Source: Phycisphaerales bacterium (GTDB lineage Bacteria; Planctomycetota; Phycisphaerae; Phycisphaerales; UBA1924). From it: a stretch of DNA of 44,264 nt. Below, piece after piece: positions 32,394-41,037 of the stretch (position 1 is the stretch's first letter; each line of letters starts with the position of its first letter). Below the pieces are notes generated by a model. It worked only from the letters and a program-made list of their open reading frames with translations, searched no databases and was not told the DNA's origin. Location of the stretch: positions 1 through 44,264 of the forward strand of contig JAEPOJ010000010.1 in the NCBI GenBank assembly GCA_017642965.1, in the 5' to 3' direction. The translations under genes and the position numbers were made by a program.

Positions 32394-34379
32394 TCAGGCC
32401 TTGGCTTCAGCAACCTGCTTGGGCGGGATCTTTTCTTTGTTCGTCCCGGAATCCACCTTGCCGTAGTTTCGGGGGCGGAGCTTCACGAGCCCGGCCTTGA
32501 CGGGCATGAACTCAATCTCGCTCTTATTGGTCCCGGGGTTGAACTTCGCTACGGACGCCTTCCAGAACTTCTCATCGTCACGCTCGGGGAAATCGGTGCG
32601 GTAGTGCGAGCCGCGGGATTCCTCGCGGAGCAGCCCCGCCTTCGCGATGGCTTCGCCGAGGATGATCATGTCGCCGACGGAGCGAGCAAAGCTCAGGGAC
32701 TGGTTCGTCCACATCGCGCCGTCGCCGAGTTCCATGCGGTTGTAGCGGTCCCAAAGCTCGTCGAGCTTCGCGAGGCACTTCTCCAGCCGCGGGCCGGTCT
32801 TGACGACCGTAGACGCCGCGTTCATCTCCTCACCCAACTCGTTGGCGATCTGGTACGGGTTGAGCGACTGATCGCCCTTGCCCGTGTTCACGGAGCCCAT
32901 GATCTTGTCGTGCTTCTCCTGCTCGCGCTTCTCCGCGTTGTCGTAGACCGATTGCGGTATGTCGCTGGCTGGTGTACCCACGCCCTCGCGGACGTAGTTG
33001 ACAACAGAGACGCCGTTGCAGAGCCCATCAAAGATGCAACTGAGCAGCGCGTTCGCGCCAAGGCGCGTGGCTCCGTGGTAGGCGAAGTTGACCTCACCGA
33101 ACGCGTAGAGTCCATTGATGTTGGTCATCGCGTTGTTGTGCGCGCCGATCGTCAGGCCGTGACCGGGCTGAGCATCAATCGGGATCGGGTTGCCCGGCTT
33201 ATGCTCACCCAGCGGCGCCTCGGGCTGGTAATCGCCCGGTGTGTAGGTCGTCCAGAGACCGCCCATCGAGTAGTGCACGGCCGGGAAGATGCGCATCGGG
33301 GTGTATCGGGGATCGTCGCCTACGAACTTCTCGTAGATGTCCATAATCCCGCCGAGCTTCTGCGTCAGGTACTCCGGGTCACGGTGCGTCAGATCGAGAT
33401 AGACCTGGTTGGTCCCGTTGATCCCCATGCCCTCATTGACACAGACATCGAAGATCTCACGCGTCGCGATATCGCGCGGCACGAGGTTGCCGTACTTGGG
33501 GTAACGCTCTTCAAGAATGTAGTATCGCTCATTCTCGGGGATGTCCGTGGGGCGACGCGTGTCGCCCTTCTTCTTGGGCACCCAGACGCGCCCGCCCTCG
33601 CCGCGAGCGGACTCGGACATAAGGCGGCACTTGTCCGCGCCGGGGATCGCGGTCGGGTGGACCTGGATCATCTCCGGGTTGCCGTACCACGCGCCGGCTT
33701 GGTAGCAGCGGGACGCTGCACCGCCGGTGCAGATGATCGAGTTGGTGGACTTGCCGAACACCAGCCCGCAACCGCCGGTGGCCATGACGACGGCGTCAGC
33801 ACGGAAGCTTCGGATCTGCATGGTCCGCATGTCCTGGGCCACGATGCCAACGCACCGCTTGTCCTCGCCCTCACCCTCGGTGATGGGCCAGAGGAACTCC
33901 CAGAACTCCATTTTGTTCACCTTGCCCTCCGCGGCAAACCGACGAGTCTGCTCGTCGAGCGCGTAAAGCAGCTGCTGCCCGGTGGTCGCGCCCGCGAAGT
34001 GCGTCCGCTTGAAGAGCGAACCGCCGAAGAGTCGCAGGTCTCGGAAGCCCTCGCTCGAACGGTTGAAGGGTACGCCCATGCGATCGAGGAGATCGATGAT
34101 CTTTGGTGCCCAGTTCGCCATCTCGAGGACGGGGTGCTGGTCGTTGAGGAAGTCGCCGCCGATCAGTGTTTCATCGAAGTGCTGGTACTCAGAGTACCCC
34201 TGCTGGCGTGCGACCTCGTTGCAGGCGTTGATGCCGCCCTGGGCGCACACCGAGTGCGATCGCTTGACCGGGACCATCGAGAAGAGATCGACCGGGACAC
34301 CGGCCTCCGCGATGCGGACGGATGCCGCGAGCCCCGCGAGCCCCCCACCGACGACAATCACTCGTTTTTCATCAGCCAT
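32394..34379 (-). CDS. sdhA: Succinate dehydrogenase flavoprotein subunit
   Basis: SdhA oxidises succinate to fumarate. The 661-residue chain has the FAD-binding GGGLAG (residues 11-16), the flavin-linking His42 in RSHSVCAQGGI, the active-site regions HYSMGGLW and NGLYAFGEV...HGATRLGANALL in pieces, and a C-terminal domain. Size and motifs resemble the type-B (Bacillus/Bacteroidetes-like) enzymes, in line with the single cytochrome subunit next to it. ATG 34379 was chosen because the Rossmann motif begins 10 residues later; upstream sequence in frame belongs to the sdhC gap and end. Confidence 0.96.
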   Translation of the reverse strand: MADEKRVIVVGGGLAGLAASVRIAEAGVPVDLFSMVPVKRSHSVCAQGGINACNEVARQQGYSEYQHFDETLIGGDFLNDQHPVLEMANWAPKIIDLLDRMGVPFNRSSEGFRDLRLFGGSLFKRTHFAGATTGQQLLYALDEQTRRFAAEGKVNKMEFWEFLWPITEGEGEDKRCVGIVAQDMRTMQIRSFRADAVVMATGGCGLVFGKSTNSIICTGGAASRCYQAGAWYGNPEMIQVHPTAIPGADKCRLMSESARGEGGRVWVPKKKGDTRRPTDIPENERYYILEERYPKYGNLVPRDIATREIFDVCVNEGMGINGTNQVYLDLTHRDPEYLTQKLGGIMDIYEKFVGDDPRYTPMRIFPAVHYSMGGLWTTYTPGDYQPEAPLGEHKPGNPIPIDAQPGHGLTIGAHNNAMTNINGLYAFGEVNFAYHGATRLGANALLSCIFDGLCNGVSVVNYVREGVGTPASDIPQSVYDNAEKREQEKHDKIMGSVNTGKGDQSLNPYQIANELGEEMNAASTVVKTGPRLEKCLAKLDELWDRYNRMELGDGAMWTNQSLSFARSVGDMIILGEAIAKAGLLREESRGSHYRTDFPERDDEKFWKASVAKFNPGTNKSEIEFMPVKAGLVKLRPRNYGKVDSGTNKEKIPPKQVAEAKA

Positions 34380-34416
34380 GGCTTTGCCTTTTCTTTCGTG
34401 ATTCAGCTCGGGTGGG

Positions 34417-35262
34417 TTACCCGTCGGTGTTGCCTTGCGCTGCCTCGGCAGTCTCAGCATGCGATTCATCGTGGAGTTCTGCGGGGTGCTCTTCGCCCGA
34501 GAGCATCGCTTCCTCAATGGAGCGAGCCTGGTCGTAATCGAGTGTGGCGAAGCCAACGACGGACGCCCAGGCCATCACCATCAGGCCTGCGCCGAGCGCG
34601 GCACACACATAACCCCATCGCTTCTGCGCGGCACGGGAGATCGTGAAGCCCCAGGTGATCGCGGCGGTCCACAGCCCGTTGGCGAAGTGGAAGACCAGCG
34701 CGGTCACACCGATGAAGTAAAAGAGCGAGATGGCGATTCCCGCCGGCTGCATGCCCTCGGTACCCCCCTGCAGCGCCGCGGCGAGCGTCGAGGAGGCGTA
34801 CTCGTGGGACCACTTGGTCCCGCCGGGCACAAGGAATGCCCAGCCCCAACGCAGCGTCGCGATGTGGTAGAAGATGAAGAAGATCCCGAAGTAGCCGGTG
34901 ATGCGCTGCAGCGTGTAGCGGGCGTTCCCGCCGTACTTGTACGCGCCGTTATTGGCCTTGCCCGTCATCGCGTAGTACACGCCCAGGATGGAGTGGAAGG
35001 CGATGGACACCCAGAGCGTGACCTCCACGAGCAAGAGAAGTGGTGCCTCGTTGATGAACGTCACCTCGTGCTGAAAAGTCGAGATGGCGCGATCGAACCA
35101 CCCATCGCCGTGAGCACGCCCGTTGAGCCCACCCCACGCGATCGTGGAGTTGGTCGTCAGGTGCATGATCAGGAACACGCCGATCGGCACGATGCCGGTC
35201 AGCGAGTGCAATCGACGCAGGAGAAAGTGGTGTTGCTGGAGGGGTCCGTCTGGGTTGCTCAC
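34417..35262 (-). CDS. sdhC: Succinate dehydrogenase cytochrome b558-type membrane subunit
   Basis: A 281-residue membrane anchor with five predicted helices, the form in which one chain replaces SdhC and SdhD and binds two hemes (type B). Histidines likely to bind heme lie in the helices at LIMHLTTN, FHSILGVYYAM, FIFYHIATL and LVFHFANGL. The C-terminal 35 residues are acidic and rich in His and Glu. GTG at 35260-35262 is taken as the start because CGGAG lies seven bases before it; a longer in-frame chain to 35346 has no such site. It is the first gene of sdhCAB. Confidence 0.9.
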   Translation of the reverse strand: MSNPDGPLQQHHFLLRRLHSLTGIVPIGVFLIMHLTTNSTIAWGGLNGRAHGDGWFDRAISTFQHEVTFINEAPLLLLVEVTLWVSIAFHSILGVYYAMTGKANNGAYKYGGNARYTLQRITGYFGIFFIFYHIATLRWGWAFLVPGGTKWSHEYASSTLAAALQGGTEGMQPAGIAISLFYFIGVTALVFHFANGLWTAAITWGFTISRAAQKRWGYVCAALGAGLMVMAWASVVGFATLDYDQARSIEEAMLSGEEHPAELHDESHAETAEAAQGNTDG

Positions 35263-35288
35263 CTTGAGACTCCGAAGTTCAGTTGTGG

Positions 35289-35321
35289 ACACCCGAGCGG
35301 GTGTGCGAGCATCATTGCTCG
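35289..35321 (-). promoter_or_regulatory. Two tandem hairpins in the sdhC leader
   Basis: ACACCCG (35289-35295) pairs with CGGGTGT (35298-35304), allowing a tight loop, and CGAGCA (35306-35311) pairs with TGCTCG (35316-35321) around four bases. They lie 27-60 bases before the sdhC GTG, with no T-run, so a leader element affecting stability or translation is more likely than a terminator. Confidence 0.4.
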
Positions 35322-35391
35322 CCTGTGGATACGGGTGTATCGGCAAGAATGGGTTCGAAACACAAGCCGGAGGCGATACACGAAACCTGCC

Positions 35392-35871
35392 TCAGATCTT
35401 GAGATCTGGCCCGGATCCACCTTCTGGATGAATCGCACCTGCGACATTCGGATCCTGCTGCATCTGCTGCAGCGTTCCGTCAGCCGCGGCCTGCTCAACG
35501 GCCTTGGCCACCTCAACGAAACTCATGCGAAGCTCGTTGAGCGTGCCGTCGATCATCTCTTGCTCTTCATCGCTCAGGTTGCCCTTGGTCTTCTCCTGAA
35601 CAACCGCAAGAAGATCGATGTTGAGCTTCGCGACCTCCAGGGAGACCATGGACCGCCCGGACTGGTCGGGGATCGCCCCCATGTACATCAGGGCCTGAGT
35701 CGCGAAGAGCGAGATGAGTTCCTTGAACCCAAGCTTCTCGGGCAGGCCGCCGGAAGCAGCGGCCTGCTCGGCCTTCTCCTTCTCTGCGGCGGCGAGTTTT
35801 TCTTTCTCGGCTTTGGCCGACGACTTCCAGTCGTCGTCCACGATGATTTTCGGGGTCTCTGGGTCGGACAT
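35392..35871 (-). CDS. DUF1844-family protein
   Basis: A 159-residue cytoplasmic protein. The N-terminal 45 residues are charged and helical (KAEKEKLAAAEKEKAEQAAA). The core reads LISLFATQALMYMGAIPD... and NIDLLAVVQEKTKGNLSDEE, typical of DUF1844, a family of unknown function common in planctomycetes and relatives. Start ATG 35871 has ACGGAGG eight bases upstream. It precedes sdhC on the same strand by about 130 bases and diverges from the PpiC-like lipoprotein gene, sharing a 58-base promoter region. Confidence 0.85.
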   Translation of the reverse strand: MSDPETPKIIVDDDWKSSAKAEKEKLAAAEKEKAEQAAASGGLPEKLGFKELISLFATQALMYMGAIPDQSGRSMVSLEVAKLNIDLLAVVQEKTKGNLSDEEQEMIDGTLNELRMSFVEVAKAVEQAAADGTLQQMQQDPNVAGAIHPEGGSGPDLKI

Positions 35872-35888
35872 TTCCGCCTCCGTTCGGT

Positions 35889-35894
35889 TATGAT
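35889..35894 (+). promoter_or_regulatory. -10 box for the PpiC-like lipoprotein gene
   Basis: TATGAT lies in the 58-base gap between divergent starts and would give transcription from about 35901 toward the lipoprotein gene. Confidence 0.35.
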
Positions 35895-35929
35895 CCATGA
35901 TAGCGCCCGAGGGCATGAAAGCACATAAC

Positions 35930-37249
35930 ATGATCCGTATTCCACGTCGCTCAACATACATCCGGACCATCGCAGGGACGCTCGCGAGCCTGAGCATCGT
36001 CGCCGCATCGGGCTGCTCATTCGAGAAGGTCCGCGGTCCCCGCACTTCGGAACCCGATCGCTTGACACTTGGCGACTTCACCGCGGAGCAGGCCCAGCCC
36101 GTCGAGCAGCCAGCCAAACCAGAGCAGGCCAGCACGGCCCCGACCAGCAGGCAGCAGTCCGCTCCGATCTTCCGGCCATCGACGACAAACGATGGCATCA
36201 CGCTGGCGAAGACAACCCCATCGGCCCGTCCTGTCGAGATCGAGAGCCCGACGATCAGCACCGAAACCGAGCGAACTCCACGCCGATCGCTCCAGTTGCT
36301 CGACGCCAAGGTCGGCGATGTCAATGGCAAGCCGATCTTTACCAGCTCGTTCTTCGCCCCGATCGAGGACCGCCTGATCGCGGAGGCGCAGCGACTGAGC
36401 CCGAACGAGTGGCGTGCCAGCGCCGGGCGCATCATCGTGCAGCGACTCGACGGCACCATCGCGGACGAGCTGCTCCGAGCCGAAGCACTCGCGGCACTGA
36501 CTCCAACGCAGCGTGTCGGGCTCCAGGCCTTCCTGAGCAACTTCCGCAACAACATCCTCTCCGAGAACCTGGGTAGCTCTCAGCTGGCCACGCGCCGGAT
36601 CCAGGAAGAGGAAGGGATCACGCTCGACGAAGCCCTCCGACAGAAGGAAGTCGATACGCTCGTGCAGCTCACGCTCATCCGCGAGATCAACCGGCGAGTC
36701 AACGTCTCCTGGCGGGATATCAAGCAGCGGTACGAGCGAGACATCGATGATTTCGCGCCGCCACCTTCCGCCGTGATCCGGGTCATCCGCGCCTTTTCCG
36801 ATGAGCATGAGAAGGTCGACACCATCACGACCCGCCTGGAACAGGGCGATTCGTTTGTTGAGATAGCGCAGAGCCATCTCAACAACTACAGCCCGGAGAC
36901 GCAGGGCATACTGAAGAAGCAGATCGAGGGCAGCTTCGAAGAAACATCGTTCTTCGGAAACGAGGACCTGAACCAGGCGACACGCTCGCTCTCACAGGGC
37001 GAGTACACCGGGCCCGTCGTGCTCGGTTCCAGCGTGTACTGGATCATGTACGAGGACACGGAGCAGGAATCCATCTCCCTCTACGACGCCCAGCTCGCAA
37101 TTCAGCGCGACCTCACCTACGAGCGACGAGAGCAAGCCCGCGACCAGTACTTCGCTCGCCTCCAGGAACGCGCACGCGTCTCGACACGCGATCAGGTCCT
37201 CCTCCGACTTTTCGAGATCGCGGAAGAGCGATACGCACCGAACAACTGA
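35930..37249 (+). CDS. SurA/PpiC-like peptidyl-prolyl isomerase lipoprotein
   Basis: The 439-residue protein has a basic N-terminus, a hydrophobic helix and a lipobox ending in AASGC (Cys near residue 29), so it is likely attached to a membrane by lipid. Residues 30-115 are low-complexity and Pro/Gln/Thr-rich. The C-terminal half has the helical chaperone frame seen in SurA/PpiC/PrsA (NGKPIFTSSFF, EITLDEALRQ-like segment, SWRDIKQRYERDID) and a parvulin-like region (SAVIRVIRAF, GDSFVEIAQSH, LSQGEYTGPV). Some parvulin motifs are weak. Starts at 35915 and 35897 are also in frame. yraN follows after two bases. Confidence 0.75.
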   Translation: MIRIPRRSTYIRTIAGTLASLSIVAASGCSFEKVRGPRTSEPDRLTLGDFTAEQAQPVEQPAKPEQASTAPTSRQQSAPIFRPSTTNDGITLAKTTPSARPVEIESPTISTETERTPRRSLQLLDAKVGDVNGKPIFTSSFFAPIEDRLIAEAQRLSPNEWRASAGRIIVQRLDGTIADELLRAEALAALTPTQRVGLQAFLSNFRNNILSENLGSSQLATRRIQEEEGITLDEALRQKEVDTLVQLTLIREINRRVNVSWRDIKQRYERDIDDFAPPPSAVIRVIRAFSDEHEKVDTITTRLEQGDSFVEIAQSHLNNYSPETQGILKKQIEGSFEETSFFGNEDLNQATRSLSQGEYTGPVVLGSSVYWIMYEDTEQESISLYDAQLAIQRDLTYERREQARDQYFARLQERARVSTRDQVLLRLFEIAEERYAPNN

Positions 37250-37251
37250 GC

Positions 37252-37616
37252 ATGTGGGGCTCGAAACCCAAGAGCGTGTGGGATCGTGGTGAGCGAGCCG
37301 CCGCACGCTACATGCGTCAGCACGGACACCGCGTCATCGCTCGGAATCTGCGCCTACCGCACGGCGAGATCGATCTGCTCTGTATCGAAAAATCGACCGG
37401 CACAACCGTGATCGTCGAAGTCAAAGCACGCTCGTACTCACCCACCACCACCCGGGACATCGATCCCGTCGCAAGCATCACCGCCAGGAAGCGTGCGAAG
37501 CTCATCTCGCTCGCGAAGTCGATCAAGCGGGACGCGCGTTTCGCATCACGCCCGATCCGCATCGATGTGATCAGTGTTCGGTTCGAGCAAGGCAAACGCA
37601 GGCCGAGCATCAAGCA

Positions 37617-37644
<28 letters not shown>
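37252..37644 (+). CDS. yraN: YraN family (UPF0102) nuclease-fold protein
   Basis: The 130-residue protein shows the family signature: G-x-x-AAARYM...HG near residues 13-26, GEIDLL (residues 38-43) and VIVEVKAR (53-60). These form the D-x-n-ExK core of a restriction-nuclease-like fold related to Holliday-junction resolvases; activity has not been settled for most members. It lies two bases after the PpiC-like gene, so it is probably cotranscribed, and its 3' end overlaps by 28 bases the convergent histidine kinase gene. Confidence 0.9.
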
Positions 37645-39308
<1,664 letters not shown>

Positions 39309-39315
39309 TGCGATG

Positions 39316-39321
39316 AGTCTA
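39316..39321 (-). promoter_or_regulatory. -10-like box before the histidine kinase
   Basis: On the minus strand TAGACT lies seven bases before the GTG start with no Shine-Dalgarno sequence. Confidence 0.4.
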
Positions 39322-39364
39322 TCCCAAGTTGCGACCGAGGGTTGGGCGTGAGGAGTTCCCGGCG

Positions 39365-39370
39365 TACACT
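39365..39370 (+). promoter_or_regulatory. -10-like box before miaB
   Basis: TACACT lies eight bases before the miaB ATG, with TTGGGC 17 bases upstream as a possible -35 element (39342-39347). This is the best-spaced promoter of the leaderless type in the window. Confidence 0.5.
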
Positions 39371-39378
39371 ACCCGTCC

Positions 39379-41037
39379 ATGCCACAGAAAACCGTCTATC
39401 TCGAGACCTTCGGCTGTCAGATGAACGAGCTCGACTCCGAGCTTGTCGCGGGTTCCCTCGGCGCCCTCGGGTACACCTTTACCCGCGACGCCAAGGACGC
39501 GGACATCGTCCTCTATAACACCTGCTCCGTGCGTGAGCGGGCCGAGCAGAAGGTCTGGTCGCGACTGGGCGACATGCGGACCGCCAAGCACGACAAGCCT
39601 GACCTTGTCGTGGGTGTGCTGGGCTGCATGGCCGAGCGGGACGGCAAGGACCTCATGGCCCGCATGCCCGTCGTCGACATCATGTGCGGCCCGGCAGAGC
39701 TCGACAAGCTGCCCGAACTCCTCGACAACGCGGTGCGGACCAAGTCCTCGCTCGCGAGCGATGACCCAGACAAGGCCCGCCGACGCAGCGCCAAGCAGAT
39801 CGCGCTTCAGGGCAGCGCCTCGCGTCGATCTTCCACCCTCGCGGCTGCCGGCGACTCGCTCGAATCGCTCGATCTGGGTCGGATGGTCTCCCCCATCGAC
39901 GCGGACGGTCGACGCAGCGCGTATGTCCGCATCACCCGCGGGTGCAACAAGTTCTGCACCTACTGCGTGGTCCCCCACACCCGCGGCGCCGAGATCCATC
40001 GCCCGCCCCAGCACATCATCGACGAGATCAAGGCCCTCGCGGATACCGGGATCATCGAGATCACCCTGCTCGGGCAAACGGTGAACCACTACCGCTACGA
40101 GCACGACTCGGCCGTTACGCTCGACGGCGTGCTCCAGCCGCAGAAGGGGCGGACCTACAAGGGCTCGCACCACCGCGACGCCTTCGCGGGCGCGAACACC
40201 ACGACCTTCGCGGACCTGCTCTACCGGATCCACGAAGAGGTCCCCGCGATCCAGCGTTTGCGCTTCGTGACGAGCTACCCGCGTGACTTCGGCAACGACG
40301 TGCTCGAGGTCATCCGCGATTGCCCGCGTATCTGCCGCTACATCCACGTGCCGGCACAGACCGGCTCGAACCGGATGCTCAAGATGATGAACCGGGGGTA
40401 CACCATCGAGGAGTACAACGAGTTCATCGATCGCACGCGTGAGTACCTCGATCAACCGGAGATCGGTCGCCCGCTCATGCTCTCGGGGGACATTATCGTC
40501 GGGTTCCCCACGGAAACCGATCAGGACCACGAGCTCACTAAACAGATGCTCGAACGCTCGCGGTACAAGAACTGCTTCATCTTCAAGTACTCGCCCCGCC
40601 CGGGCACCGTCGCCTACGACAAGATCCCCGACGACATCCCCGACGCGATCAAGCGCATCCGCAACAACGAACTGCTCGCGATGCAGGCGGACATCTCCGA
40701 TTCGATCGCCCGCGAGCAGGTCGGGCGTGAGTTCGATGTCTTCGTCGAAGGGCTCAGCCGACGTGAGCACAAGAAGCGAGGCACCGACGTCAAGCCCGGA
40801 TCGGGCATGGTCGGTATCACCATCAATGGGGCCGCGTCCAAGGCGCCCGTCGCGGTCCTCGACGAAACACCCGTCGGCGAGACAGTGCAGCTCTCCGGAC
40901 GAACCGACGGCGACCTGATCGTGTTCTTCGATGTCCCCAGCGATGGCCCGACCAAGCCCATCGACTACATCGGGCAGATGGTGCGGGCGAAGATCACGGC
41001 GGCGGATCGGCTGAATCTGAATGGTGAGTTGATCTGA
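39379..41037 (+). CDS. miaB: tRNA-2-methylthio-N6-isopentenyladenosine synthase
   Basis: MiaB adds a methylthio group to i6A37 in tRNA using two iron-sulfur clusters. The 552-residue protein has N-terminal cluster ligands Cys13, Cys49 and Cys83, the radical-SAM motif Cys189-x3-Cys193-x2-Cys196 (CNKFCTYC), and a C-terminal TRAM-like domain. It is about 80 residues longer than typical because of two insertions: a Ser/Arg/Ala-rich linker (121-165) and a segment at 240-277 after LLGQTVNHY. These match the family otherwise (IHVPAQTGS, SGDIIVGFPTET). It diverges from the histidine kinase and its stop abuts the stop of the next gene. Other methylthiotransferases (MtaB, RimO) fit less well. Confidence 0.93.
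   Translation: MPQKTVYLETFGCQMNELDSELVAGSLGALGYTFTRDAKDADIVLYNTCSVRERAEQKVWSRLGDMRTAKHDKPDLVVGVLGCMAERDGKDLMARMPVVDIMCGPAELDKLPELLDNAVRTKSSLASDDPDKARRRSAKQIALQGSASRRSSTLAAAGDSLESLDLGRMVSPIDADGRRSAYVRITRGCNKFCTYCVVPHTRGAEIHRPPQHIIDEIKALADTGIIEITLLGQTVNHYRYEHDSAVTLDGVLQPQKGRTYKGSHHRDAFAGANTTTFADLLYRIHEEVPAIQRLRFVTSYPRDFGNDVLEVIRDCPRICRYIHVPAQTGSNRMLKMMNRGYTIEEYNEFIDRTREYLDQPEIGRPLMLSGDIIVGFPTETDQDHELTKQMLERSRYKNCFIFKYSPRPGTVAYDKIPDDIPDAIKRIRNNELLAMQADISDSIAREQVGREFDVFVEGLSRREHKKRGTDVKPGSGMVGITINGAASKAPVAVLDETPVGETVQLSGRTDGDLIVFFDVPSDGPTKPIDYIGQMVRAKITAADRLNLNGELI

Noticed and set aside
32604-34646. A 680-codon open frame antisense to sdhA
   Set aside because: Low-complexity Arg/Val/Asp-rich translation typical of a shadow frame; sdhA is certain.
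39319-40770. A 483-codon open frame antisense to miaB
   Set aside because: No known motifs and the opposite strand has clear MiaB cysteines throughout.
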